Positions 17,584 through 25,940 of a stretch of 64,000 bases of DNA are shown here, piece after piece. Origin of the DNA: Microvirga puerhi. GTDB taxonomy: Bacteria; Pseudomonadota; Alphaproteobacteria; Rhizobiales; Beijerinckiaceae. Where the stretch lies: contig NZ_JAIRBM010000015.1 of NCBI RefSeq assembly GCF_020089865.1, forward strand, positions 1 to 64,000, given 5' to 3'. The stretch's first letter is position 1. Every line of letters begins with the position of its first letter. The notes beneath the pieces were generated by a model. The model worked only from the letters and a program-made list of their open reading frames with translations, was not told where the DNA came from and did not search any database. Position numbers and translations under genes: made by a program.

Positions 17584-18297
17584 TCATGATCTGTTTACGT
17601 AGAATTTTACAGTATTCTCCGACAAGCTGAGACGATGCGCGATCCACTTATTTGGATGTCCATGCTGGAGCGCGGCTAGTACTTCGGCTTCTCGCGCTGT
17701 AAATCTCGTATGTGGCTCAACGGTGCGAGTGCAGGGTAATTGCATTGGACTGACATGAGACAATCCCAATGCCTGCTCTGAAGACAGGCTCAAGGAACTG
17801 CGGCCAACTGAGGTATCATGTATCTGCTCCCAGGTACCGTCGGGCAAATGATTGGTACCATTCACATAGCAAGGAAAGCATGTACCTCCCGCCATGACCA
17901 AGCGAAGAGCGGCAATCGCGACGCTCAGCGATGCCGTATAGGGGACAACCCCCTGCGCCCCCGCCATCATCGCCTCTCGTACGATACTCTCGTCGTCGCA
18001 TGCAGAAACTACGATCACCGGAACAGAGGGAATATGCTTTAAAATGACTCGAATAGCAGTGCTGAGATCAAGTTCTGTGTCATGGCGTGATTGAACCTTC
18101 AATAGCACCAATGCGACGGACAAATCGTCCGATCGATAAAGCTCCTCGATATTGGAGATTTCGAGAATGACGGTGACGGGAAATGCAGCACTTAGAGCGT
18201 CAGCAAGGCACCTCTGCCAGAACGGCGCACCGTCGATCAGAACAATTCCGGTCCTATCTGATCCACTCCGATAAGAGTTATTTGTCGAGCTTAGCAT
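17584..18297 (-). CDS. LuxR/NarL-like regulator with degenerate receiver, probably frameshifted
   Basis: The N-terminal part (about 15-130) follows the receiver fold (GIVLIDGAPFWQRCLADAL ... VPVIVVSACDDESIVREAM), but the phospho-acceptor Asp region reads ALVLLKV and the conserved Lys region reads VPYTAS, so phosphorylation is unlikely. The C-terminus carries a LuxR helix-turn-helix (FTAREAEVLAAL...SENTVKFYV) that stops abruptly at NRS. The remaining KQIMRKLHATNRTEAA is in the adjacent frame. A single missing A in the GTAAAC run would explain this, by mutation or sequencing error. The ATG at 18297 has a GAGGAAGAG sequence upstream; one 16 codons earlier is possible. It probably regulates the adjoining secretion cluster. 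Confidence 0.75.
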   Translation of the reverse strand: MLSSTNNSYRSGSDRTGIVLIDGAPFWQRCLADALSAAFPVTVILEISNIEELYRSDDLSVALVLLKVQSRHDTELDLSTAIRVILKHIPSVPVIVVSACDDESIVREAMMAGAQGVVPYTASLSVAIAALRLVMAGGTCFPCYVNGTNHLPDGTWEQIHDTSVGRSSLSLSSEQALGLSHVSPMQLPCTRTVEPHTRFTAREAEVLAALQHGHPNKWIAHRLSLSENTVKFYVNRS

Positions 18298-18916
18298 TGT
18301 CAGCTCTTCCTCAGCTATGTTGCAGAGTCTGACGGAGTCGAACACGTGGATCCCATCGCGGTTCAGGCTGGACAGTCGTTAGCGTCGGAACTGGATCGGA
18401 TCCTCGATCTCTAAATGACCGTCATGCAAACTTTGTCAGGTCTGGTATTGCCGAAACAATTTATTCAATATCAACAATCTGTTTGATATCACCGCTTCAC
18501 TCTCTACGCGGCGATCCTGGTCAGCACAATCTAGGCTCTAACCGGCCATGAACTATGCGCCTTTCCGAAGCGGAAGAAAACCATAGTTACCAAAAAATTG
18601 CCTATCGATCCTGCATAAATAAAGTTGGATTAGCTTCTTGAAAATCTAGTCATATCTGATGCGACTCGATCGGTGGCTCTTTGGTGTTTGCGATTTCCGT
18701 TCTCCCACGCCCCTCAACGCGACATCGTCCCGGTCAGGATAGGCCTTCCAAACATATATTGAAGCATTGATCTTTATTCAGATCACTCTGCATATGCAGC
18801 AAGCACACAACGGAGATCAATCGCGCGGAGTTCCAATGACCTCCGTCAGAATCGGTTTGTTCTATGTGCAGCCATTTGGGAGCAGCTTGTTTGCAGAAAG
18901 TCCGCACACCTCGCGT
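18298..18916. promoter_or_regulatory. upstream region of the LuxR-like gene
   Basis: These 619 bases hold no supported gene. At 18468-18489 there is a dyad ATATCAA-8-TTGATAT, about 170 bases before the LuxR-like start, suitable as a regulator-binding site. The part towards 18916 lies beyond the 3' end of the Gly-rich gene, and I see no clear terminator. Confidence 0.35.
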
Positions 18917-20332
18917 CTACGTCAGATGCAAAAAATCGTCTACAAGCATCATCACATCACTGGCGACGCTTTGATCGTGATGATCGCTATGACTATCCGC
19001 TAAGGCCATATGTACCGCGCTGTGCACGATATGGGTAAAATCGGGCTGGCCCTCTGAAAATGAAGAAAGAGGCGCTGTACTCGCAATGTTGATGGGAGCA
19101 AAGATTGCGATGTCAGTGTCACTGAGGTTGCCGAAGGACATGCCGTCCCCCCCATTCCCAGCTGTGTTGTGCCCTGTCATGGCGGTACCGTGATGGGCGA
19201 GGGATGAAAGATCAACTTCTCCGTGTTCAGCGGAATCCCCACCTGCTACGAAACTCCCACCCATCGCCGAATTCAGCACTCCGCCCGCTCCTCCGACACC
19301 TGCAATCTGCATAGCGCTCTGATTGAAATAGACAGTGTTATATTGCGTTGCTGTCGCCGCGCCAGAAAGACCGATGGCAATGTTGATCGGTGCGTAAATC
19401 GCGATGTCGTGGTCAATCATGGCCCCGACGAATGTGCCATCTCCTCCGTTTCCTGAAGCATTGTTGCCGGTCCAGACGGAACTCGAATGCAGCAATCCAA
19501 GGCCAAGATCGCCATTGGTAGCCGATAGATGGCTGAACTGCACGCCTCCACTCGATGCGACATTGCCGGTTCCGCCCTGCCCTCCAATCCCTGCGAGTTG
19601 CGTTGCCCCCTGGTTGAAAGAGGCAGTGTTGTACTGTGTCGCGGTAGTCGTACCGCCATAAGCTCCCAATGCAATATTGAGCGGCGAGTAGATCGCAACA
19701 TCGGTGTCGTTCATCGCGCCGATAAAGGCGCCACTTCCGCCATCGCCGGCGGCGTTGCCGCCCGTCGATAAAATCTCTGCATGTTGCGAAGGACCGCCCT
19801 GGTCGCTCTCAGCACTGATCAATACATAGCCACCGGAAGCCTCATTCCCACTCCCTCCATGTCCTCCTATGCCGCCTCGCTGGGTCGCGCCCTGATCAAA
19901 GCTGACCGTATTGGACTGCGTAGCCGTGGCCGCCCCCACTGCGATGTTAATGGGAGAGAAGAGGGCAACATCGATATCGGTCATGGCTCCAACGAATAGG
20001 CCATCCCCACCATTGCCCGCGGCGTTCCCGCCTGTTGTGATCTCTCCCATATGACTTCCCGCATGATTCGAAGATGTGGGGGAATTGTCCGTTGAGGAAT
20101 CCACTTGATATTCTGATTGACGTCCATGGCCCCGATCGTCATTCGCGTCATCATTGCGGCCAGAAGAGTTAGATGCGTCGAGCTGAAGAAGTTTGAACAG
20201 GCCCTGATTGGCGCCGCCTGAGAGGCCTAGCTCGCCCATATAGCTCAGGTGATCGAAAATGCTGGAGAAAGTCGGACGCAGATGCAGACCTGCTGATCGA
20301 TCGGCGTGATCCATTCCATACCGAGGCCACAT
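18917..20332 (-). CDS. Gly/Asn-rich repeat protein, putative type I secreted surface protein
   Basis: This 471-residue acidic protein has three near-complete repeats and one partial repeat (about 100-165, 190-259, 288-352, 386-418). Each begins GGNAAGNGGDG or similar, then GAM-D-DIAI--P-NIA-G, ATQ-NT, QGATQ and GIGGHGG. The period is about 90-98 residues. Residues 1-95 are polar with no classical signal peptide. The C-terminus is hydrophobic/acidic (LVDDFLHLT). The start is ATG 20332 after a GGGGGA site; 49 upstream in-frame codons look non-coding. A divergent Gly-rich gene and type I exporter genes follow, so I infer an exported adhesin or matrix protein. No known family was recognised. Confidence 0.75.
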   Translation of the reverse strand: MWPRYGMDHADRSAGLHLRPTFSSIFDHLSYMGELGLSGGANQGLFKLLQLDASNSSGRNDDANDDRGHGRQSEYQVDSSTDNSPTSSNHAGSHMGEITTGGNAAGNGGDGLFVGAMTDIDVALFSPINIAVGAATATQSNTVSFDQGATQRGGIGGHGGSGNEASGGYVLISAESDQGGPSQHAEILSTGGNAAGDGGSGAFIGAMNDTDVAIYSPLNIALGAYGGTTTATQYNTASFNQGATQLAGIGGQGGTGNVASSGGVQFSHLSATNGDLGLGLLHSSSVWTGNNASGNGGDGTFVGAMIDHDIAIYAPINIAIGLSGAATATQYNTVYFNQSAMQIAGVGGAGGVLNSAMGGSFVAGGDSAEHGEVDLSSLAHHGTAMTGHNTAGNGGDGMSFGNLSDTDIAIFAPINIASTAPLSSFSEGQPDFTHIVHSAVHMALADSHSDHHDQSVASDVMMLVDDFLHLT

Positions 20333-20623
20333 TGCGTCCCCCTTGATGGACGGCGGGAACAGTCGCCGATCAACAAGAACGGTGTCCTCCAGTGTGACCC
20401 ATCTCGCGAGAAAACCGCAGCCTATAATTCGGGTCCACCCCTTCGGGTAGCTGCATGACACGTCGGGATAGTGGAGCACGGTCCTTGTCCCTCAATCGGG
20501 CGCAAACCACCACACCAATTGATCTCTATAGGGAACAGGCTCGAAGCCCAATAATCGGGCGGGTGGCAAAGTCCCTGGACTTGCGGCCCTTCACCCACGG
20601 AGAACCAAGCACGGGAGGCACTA
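20333..20623. promoter_or_regulatory. divergent promoter region of the two Gly-rich genes
   Basis: This 291-base spacer lies between the two divergently read repeat-protein genes, so shared control is likely. Each side ends in a strong purine-rich ribosome site (GGGGGA on the left, GGGAGG on the right). I could not identify an exact operator or -10/-35 pair. Confidence 0.45.
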
Positions 20624-21421
20624 ATGCCGTCATGGTATCCAAGCTTTGATACGTCCGACGTGATCAAGTTCGACCATATCGACACGACGGGCGGAAATGC
20701 CGGCAACGGAGGGAACGTCTACAATTACGGAGATCAAACGATTAACAATACGGCCACGGTGACACCCTCCAACTATGTCGAGGGCGCCTATGTTCACGCG
20801 AAGGTAGGGGACTACACCGATGCAACTGCCGACTGGGATGCCGGTGGCGGTGGACCGGGCGCCGGAACTGGTACCGGTGGAGCGGGCGGTGCAGGGACCG
20901 GCGGCTACGGTGGTTATGGCGGCTACGGAGGCTTCGGAGGCTACGGAGGTGCCGGCGGTTACGGCGGAGACGGCGGAGCGGCTTCAACGACAAGCGCAGA
21001 CTCCGGTGATCCATCCGCCACCGGTGGTGCCGGCGGGGCCGGTGGCGCTGGCGGCTACGGCGGAAACGGAGGCTTCGGCGGAGCTGGCGGCGCCGGTGGC
21101 GCTGGTGGCGATGGCACGGGTGGCCTTGGCGGCGTGGGAACCGGAACGGGGACTGGCGGCGCGGCCACCTCCAGCGGTGATCAATATCTCGAAACCGGTG
21201 GCAATACGGCGACGATCACCGCGCCGACCTCGGCAACACAGACGAACACGGCCAATATAGGCCAGGGTTCGAGCTTGGTCGCGGGCATTGGCGGCAGCGG
21301 CGGGGATTGGAATCACGCTGACCGCGGCCCCGTCGTGTTCTCGCTCTCTCACCCGACGACGACAACCACCGACATCCACGACATCCTTACACATTTCAGT
21401 GTCGATGACGCCCTCGTGTAA
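20624..21421 (+). CDS. Gly-rich (PGRS-like) protein, putative type I secreted
   Basis: This 265-residue protein has a middle (about 75-185) made of GGYGG, GGAGG and GTGTGG tripeptide-like runs. An N-terminal part contains TTGGNAGNGGN, close to the repeat start of the divergent protein. A C-terminal part has ATQTNTANIGQGSSLVAGIGG, matching that protein's ATQYNT...QGATQLAGIGG block. It ends SVDDALV, echoing LVDDFLHLT. It has no Sec signal peptide, consistent with type I export. GGGAGG precedes ATG 20624. The low-complexity body means base composition gives little homology information. I infer a surface or matrix protein co-exported with its neighbour. Confidence 0.72.
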   Translation: MPSWYPSFDTSDVIKFDHIDTTGGNAGNGGNVYNYGDQTINNTATVTPSNYVEGAYVHAKVGDYTDATADWDAGGGGPGAGTGTGGAGGAGTGGYGGYGGYGGFGGYGGAGGYGGDGGAASTTSADSGDPSATGGAGGAGGAGGYGGNGGFGGAGGAGGAGGDGTGGLGGVGTGTGTGGAATSSGDQYLETGGNTATITAPTSATQTNTANIGQGSSLVAGIGGSGGDWNHADRGPVVFSLSHPTTTTTDIHDILTHFSVDDALV

Positions 21422-21434
21422 CGGACATGCCTTC

Positions 21435-21466
21435 GAGAGACCGGCGAGGGATGTCGCCGGTCTCTC
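21435..21466. repeat. 13-bp hairpin between substrate gene and exporter genes
   Basis: The arms GAGAGACCGGCGA / TCGCCGGTCTCTC have a six-base loop, 14 bases after the stop of the Gly-rich gene and about 60 before the exporter. No T-tract follows. It could stabilise the upstream mRNA or reduce read-through into the exporter. Confidence 0.65.
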
Positions 21467-21526
21467 TGCACATCATCACTCCGATGGATAAACTGCACCT
21501 AGAGCGAAAGCCGTGGCCCGGCGATC

Positions 21527-22105
21527 ATGACATATGACACGCGCAATCGCCGGACGTCGCTGCAGGCCGCCCTCGGAGCCTGCTCCGGCGCGTTCTTTCT
21601 CGTATTCATTTATAGTTGCAGCTTCAATCTACTGCTCCTTGCGCCTTCGATTTATCTCCTGGAAGTCTACGATCGCGTATTGTCAAGCCGCAGCGTCGAT
21701 ACCCTGCTGATGTTGACGCTGATCGTATCCATCGCAGTATTGGTCGGAAGCATTCTTGACGTCGTGCGGCGGGCTGCACTCTCGCGAATTGCCATGTGGC
21801 TGGATGATCGCCTTCGCCCGATCGTACTGCAAGCGTCATTCGAATACGCATATCAAGTTGGACCCGGCCGTGCAAACGAGGCCTATCGCGACTTGGGGAC
21901 ACTACGCCAATTCATAGATTCCTCCGTATCGGGCTTACTCTTCGATCTTTTGTGGGCACCGCTCTTTCTTGCGGTCCTGTTCCTCGTACACCCTCTTCTC
22001 GGCAGCATCGGGGCTATCTGCGCATTTCTCCTCTTCAGCTTCACGGTTGCCAGCGAATCATCACGCGCGATCCTCTCTCACGGAGCGCAAGCGCTCAAGC
22101 GATGA
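21527..22105 (+). CDS. type I secretion ABC exporter, N-terminal membrane part
   Basis: These 192 residues correspond to the first membrane helices of a PrtD-type exporter: FFLVFIYSCSFNLLLLAPSIYLLEVYDRVLSSRSVDTLLMLT is the usual opening, followed by the DDRLRP and FDLLWAPLFLAVLFL segments. There is no N-terminal peptidase domain. Reading stops at TGA 22103-22105 in the middle of the membrane domain. The rest continues in the next frame from ATG 22102, so stop and start overlap as ATGA. This is either a frameshift in one gene of about 600 codons or a split exporter made by translational coupling. Its place between a Gly-rich gene and an HlyD-type gene fits export of the repeat proteins. Confidence 0.8.
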   Translation: MTYDTRNRRTSLQAALGACSGAFFLVFIYSCSFNLLLLAPSIYLLEVYDRVLSSRSVDTLLMLTLIVSIAVLVGSILDVVRRAALSRIAMWLDDRLRPIVLQASFEYAYQVGPGRANEAYRDLGTLRQFIDSSVSGLLFDLLWAPLFLAVLFLVHPLLGSIGAICAFLLFSFTVASESSRAILSHGAQALKR

Positions 22106-23343
22106 GCTATGGCCGCCTTTGGAACGCGTTGAACAACATCCATATCGTCCGCGCTCTTGACATATCCGACGGTGCCGCGCGGCTGATCTATCGTGATGCG
22201 CAGGCAGGCAGAGCAGCCATGGAGACGGCCGCCCGTAGGAATGACTGGATCCAGATCTTTGCAAAGCCAATCAGAGCGTTGGCACAAGTCCTTATCATGG
22301 GATCGGCTGCATGGCTGGTCCTCGAAGAGCAGAGGAGTCCTGGCATCATCTTCGCATCGAGTCTGCTTTTCGGACGGGGTCTGGCGCCAATCGAGGGCGT
22401 GGTCGGCAGTTGGAAAATGATCTCCGCAACACGGGATGCATACCGGCGCTTGACCGATGTTCTCGCCATAACCGGTTCAGCCTCGGCGCAATGCAGAATG
22501 GAAGTACCGAGGCCGCAAGGGCGGCTGTCCGTGGACGGGATCAGCTTCTGCCCACCCGGGAAAAATACTCTTCTGCTGAAGAGCATCTCCTTTCATCTCA
22601 ATCCGGGCGAGTGTCTCGGATTGATTGGATCGTCAGGAGCTGGAAAGTCACTTCTTGGCCGACTGATCGCAGGTCTCTCCGTGCCGACAGTCGGTTGTAT
22701 CACGCTCGACTCAGTCGACGTGACAACGTGGCGACAGAATGGCGGAGCCCACCATCTCGGCTATCTTCCTCAAGAGATCGATCTCTTTGGAGGGTCAGTT
22801 GCAGAGGCGATCGGGCGCCTGGCTAATGAAGATCAGGGAGAAGTCGTTCGCGTTGCCCGAATGGTCGGGGTTCATGAAGCCATCATGCGATTGCCGCAGG
22901 CTTACGATACAGAGATGAACGAAGCGACTGCCTCTCTTCTCCTCGGTCATCGCCAGCGCATCGGCATTGCCCGTGCATGTTTCGGAAGCCCTCGTCTCAT
23001 CGTTCTCGATGAGCCGAACGCCAATCTCGACTATCGTGGAGAGCAAATTCTCTTCAATACCATTGAGCACCTGAAGGCGAGTGGTTCGACTGTTATCGTC
23101 ATCACGCATCGTCTCGGGATTCTTCCCGCCACAGACAAGATCGCCATCCTTGAATCAGGAACGCTGAGCGCCTTCGGCAACAGCCAGGACATTTTCGAGC
23201 GCTATCTGCGCCGACCTCAGATCGATTCTACAGGGCCAGCCCCGCGTGCGAGAGAGGAATCTGTGTCCCCTTCTCTGACATTTCCCTCCGATCATGAGTC
23301 GGCAACGGCAAGCACATCGGACGGAAAGGGGCGGATCCCATGA
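22102..23343 (+). CDS. type I secretion ABC exporter, remaining membrane part plus ATPase
   Basis: These 413 residues begin MSYGRLWNALNN, matching the interior of PrtD-type exporters, and run through two further helices into the nucleotide-binding domain. Walker A is GSSGAGKS (176-183), Walker B LIVLDEP (299-305), the D-loop NLD, and the switch His336 is in VITHRLG. The signature motif, LSGGQ in the family, reads LLLGH before RQRI (about 279-286), which is unusual and may impair ATP hydrolysis. A Ser/Pro-rich tail follows. The start overlaps the upstream stop (ATGA), and the end overlaps the HlyD-type gene (ATGA), so translation of all three is linked. Confidence 0.8.
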   Translation: MSYGRLWNALNNIHIVRALDISDGAARLIYRDAQAGRAAMETAARRNDWIQIFAKPIRALAQVLIMGSAAWLVLEEQRSPGIIFASSLLFGRGLAPIEGVVGSWKMISATRDAYRRLTDVLAITGSASAQCRMEVPRPQGRLSVDGISFCPPGKNTLLLKSISFHLNPGECLGLIGSSGAGKSLLGRLIAGLSVPTVGCITLDSVDVTTWRQNGGAHHLGYLPQEIDLFGGSVAEAIGRLANEDQGEVVRVARMVGVHEAIMRLPQAYDTEMNEATASLLLGHRQRIGIARACFGSPRLIVLDEPNANLDYRGEQILFNTIEHLKASGSTVIVITHRLGILPATDKIAILESGTLSAFGNSQDIFERYLRRPQIDSTGPAPRAREESVSPSLTFPSDHESATASTSDGKGRIP

Positions 23344-24695
23344 CCGCAGTTATTGACGGCCATGCCATAGCAAAACAGTGGTCTCCTGTTCCTGTGCCAC
23401 CCACGCCGTTGTCGAGAATGCGTGGTGTTATCCTGGCTGGAAACATCCTTACTTTTGGTTTCGTTGCCGCCTTCGGCATATGGTCTTTCTTCGCTCCTCT
23501 AGAGAGTGCTGCCATCGCGCTCGGAACCGTAGAAGCGGAGTCCAATCGCAAGACGATCCAACATCTCGAGGGTGGCATCATTCGCGAGATTCCCGTTCAG
23601 GATGGCGATCTCGTATCGAGCGGGCAGATCCTTGTCAGACTGGACCAGACGAGAGTCCAGGCAGAGCTTCAGAGTTGGTTCCAGCAGTATTGGGACGGCA
23701 AAGCGCGGGAGGCCAGGCTGCTTGCCGAGCGAGACGGGAGGGAGAAGATCGCGATTCCGGCGTCGCTGATTGCGGCACGCTCTAACAACCCTGCCATAGA
23801 GACCATCATTGCTGGGCAGCAGAAGATCTTTAAGACCCGACTGCAGGTCTTTCGCTCCCAGGCTGCCGTCATCCACGAGCACATGTCGCGGGTGGAGCAC
23901 GAAATCGCGGGGCTTCAGGCACAAGACGATGCTGCGGGGAAACGAGCAGGCATTATCGCGGAAGAACGCGCCGCGGTTGCATCACTGGTGGAAAAAGGCC
24001 TCGAACGTCGTCCTCGGCTTCTTTCGCTTGATAGGGAGCGTGTGGAGATCGACGGACGCCGAGGCGAGGCTGTGGCCCAGATTGCGCGCGCGCGCCAAGT
24101 TATCAGCGAGTCCAAGGCAACGCTTTTCAAGCTTGAAAGCGACCGGCAAAATGAGATCGCACAGTCTCTTAGGGATACGCAGAACCAAGTTGCGACGCTT
24201 ATCGAGAGAATTCTGGCGATGAACGATCAGTTGGCGCGTATGGAAATCAGGGTCCCCAAAAACGGCATCGTTACCAATCTCCAAATCCATACGCCCGGTG
24301 GTATCGTCGCCCCAGGCGCTCCGCTCCTGGACCTCGTGCCGAAGGAAGATCAACTTATCGTCGTTGCGCGCGTAAAGCCTGAAGATATCGATGTCGTGCG
24401 CATAGGACTGTCGGCTGCGGTCAGGCTCTTGCCGTATAGTGCACGGGGAACGCCGCTCCTGACTGGCTCGGTGACTTACGTATCTGCGGATCGATTGACC
24501 GATAAAAGAACGGATCAGCCCTGCTATTCTGCAAAAATTCGCATCGACAATCCGCAATTGGCACCAGCCCAGGGAGTTGAGATGGTTCCTGGCATGCCAG
24601 CGGAGGCCTTCATAAAAACCGGACGGAGCACTGTGGCACTTTATGCATTGAAACCCTTGCTCGACAGCTTCAATCGCGCATTCAGAGAAGATTAA
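23340..24695 (+). CDS. type I secretion membrane fusion protein, HlyD/PrtE family
   Basis: This 451-residue periplasmic adaptor joins the inner-membrane ABC exporter to a TolC-like outer-membrane channel. It has a short cytoplasmic N-terminus and one membrane helix (about 30-52, GVILAGNILTFGFVAAFGIW). The biotinyl-lipoyl half TIQHLEGGIIREIPVQDGD comes next, followed by long coiled-coil arms (about 110-290) and the return half VPKNGIVTNLQIHTPGGIV. The C-terminal beta-barrel EDQLIVVARVKPEDIDVVR is typical. Length is normal for PrtE-type proteins. The start overlaps the exporter stop by four bases. No TolC-like gene is nearby, so the outer channel is supplied from elsewhere. Confidence 0.9.
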   Translation: MTAVIDGHAIAKQWSPVPVPPTPLSRMRGVILAGNILTFGFVAAFGIWSFFAPLESAAIALGTVEAESNRKTIQHLEGGIIREIPVQDGDLVSSGQILVRLDQTRVQAELQSWFQQYWDGKAREARLLAERDGREKIAIPASLIAARSNNPAIETIIAGQQKIFKTRLQVFRSQAAVIHEHMSRVEHEIAGLQAQDDAAGKRAGIIAEERAAVASLVEKGLERRPRLLSLDRERVEIDGRRGEAVAQIARARQVISESKATLFKLESDRQNEIAQSLRDTQNQVATLIERILAMNDQLARMEIRVPKNGIVTNLQIHTPGGIVAPGAPLLDLVPKEDQLIVVARVKPEDIDVVRIGLSAAVRLLPYSARGTPLLTGSVTYVSADRLTDKRTDQPCYSAKIRIDNPQLAPAQGVEMVPGMPAEAFIKTGRSTVALYALKPLLDSFNRAFRED

Positions 24696-24891
24696 ACGCC
24701 TTGCGTAGCAGACACATACGGATGCTCTCTGCCTTAGCACGCTTGCTCAGATGTCGTGGAATACAACGCCCAAGCCCGCTCTCGCCCCGCCGAGCCTCCC
24801 GGCTCCAAATTCCCTAGGACGCCATCGGTCTTAACAGCATACATAGTGAAGCCGGGATTAATGAACCCTGCCAGCTTTTGAACTGAGACAT

Positions 24892-25509
24892 TTAGCTGCC
24901 GCGCAGATAAGCTTGATATTCATCATCTCGACTAAGATCGATTGCTCCTGACAATCCATCGAACCAGAGCGATAGCGCGTCAGCTACGAAATAGAGGCGG
25001 CCGAGGTCCCAACGTTCCGGGGCAATTTTGATGTGCGAGCCATCCAGTTCGGTAGAATAGCGGAACGTTACGGAGCGCGGATCGACCAATGCAAACTCGG
25101 ATATGTTATTCAGCATGTTATCAGAAATGTAGCTTGCGTTATTGTCCAGATCGTAGGCCGTTTCTCGGAAGGCCTCTATCAAAACGTCAAGGTTATGCCC
25201 AACCCGTTTGGGAACAACGCCACCTGCGTATCGAATGTGCCACTTGAGGGCGACTTCCGTGGCATGGCGAAGGTTGAACAAAGCCGGGAAAATCAAGTTG
25301 CCAGTCTGCGGAGCTTTCTGGAACATAGTCCTGAGTAGAATAAGGCTAGCATCAAAGTAGCCCTCCCAGATTCGACATTCTCTCCAATCGCCGCCAAACT
25401 TGAACTCAATGTTAGAAGTATCGTCGCTGGCGGGTGAGATCAGTCGTGAGCCAGCATTGCGCATGAAAGCTTCATAGTGCTCCATCTCAGCTTCGTCGCT
25501 GATTGGCAT
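24892..25509 (-). CDS. hypothetical protein with a HEPN-like helical segment
   Basis: This is a 205-residue soluble protein. The centre (FNLRHATEVALKWHI ... VGHNLDVLIEAFRE) follows the pattern of HEPN-like helical bundles, where a conserved helix pair is joined by a GH-x-L turn. The family assignment is inference from pattern alone. A GAGGAGG site precedes ATG 25509. No nucleotidyltransferase or toxin partner gene is adjacent. It sits between the secretion cluster and a tRNA gene, a common place for acquired genes. Confidence 0.6.
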   Translation of the reverse strand: MPISDEAEMEHYEAFMRNAGSRLISPASDDTSNIEFKFGGDWRECRIWEGYFDASLILLRTMFQKAPQTGNLIFPALFNLRHATEVALKWHIRYAGGVVPKRVGHNLDVLIEAFRETAYDLDNNASYISDNMLNNISEFALVDPRSVTFRYSTELDGSHIKIAPERWDLGRLYFVADALSLWFDGLSGAIDLSRDDEYQAYLRGS

Positions 25510-25778
25510 TTAACCTCCTCAAGCTTTACGTTGCGAGTATCGTGTAGGAGGAGACTAGGAATCCGCGGGGTTCAAGTTGCGATACCCCAATCTCGTCAGA
25601 TCGATCAGGTGCGTGGAGGGCCGACTTAAGATCTTTCAGGCTAGCACTTTGACATGATTTTTCCACTAAAGCTTTGATTTTATTTAATTTTCATTATCGC
25701 AATTGGGAAAGGCAAGACCTCGAATCGCTTTCACGAGTTCGACCATCATCATAAACAATATTCATTGATTTTATTGAA

Positions 25779-25854
25779 TGGTGGGCCTGGCAGGACTCGA
25801 ACCTGCAACCAGACCGTTATGAGCGGCCGGCTCTAACCATTGAGCTACAGGCCC
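25779..25854 (-). tRNA. ileX: tRNA-Ile2, anticodon CAU
   Basis: A complete 76-nt tRNA is encoded on the minus strand, with a 7-bp acceptor stem (GGGCCTG on the 5' side), TAGCTCAATGGTTAGAGC D-arm, anticodon stem GGCCG/CGGTC around loop CTCATAA, T-arm GCAGGTTCGAGTCCTGC and an encoded CCA. The anticodon is CAU. Sequence identity elements follow the minor isoleucine tRNA, whose C34 is changed to lysidine by TilS to read AUA, rather than initiator or elongator Met. Confidence 0.92.
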
Positions 25855-25940
25855 TTTGGAGAAGGGTCAGGGGCTTTTAGCGGGAAATGCGGCCGGTGCG
25901 CAACGGTGTCTCGCGAAGAAGGCTGCGCCATTTTTTGCCC

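Noticed and set aside
20742..21014. Arg/His-rich frame opposite the Gly-rich gene
   Set aside because: Complement of GGY/GGA codons gives Arg/Pro/Ser runs; no start site or family.
20860..21180. Possible CRISPR array in the Gly-rich gene
   Set aside because: Repeats are short, irregular and in codon phase (GGC/GGY), not direct repeats with unique spacers.
25779..25854. Elongator or initiator tRNA-Met
   Set aside because: The anticodon is CAU, but the acceptor and anticodon stems follow the minor tRNA-Ile pattern.
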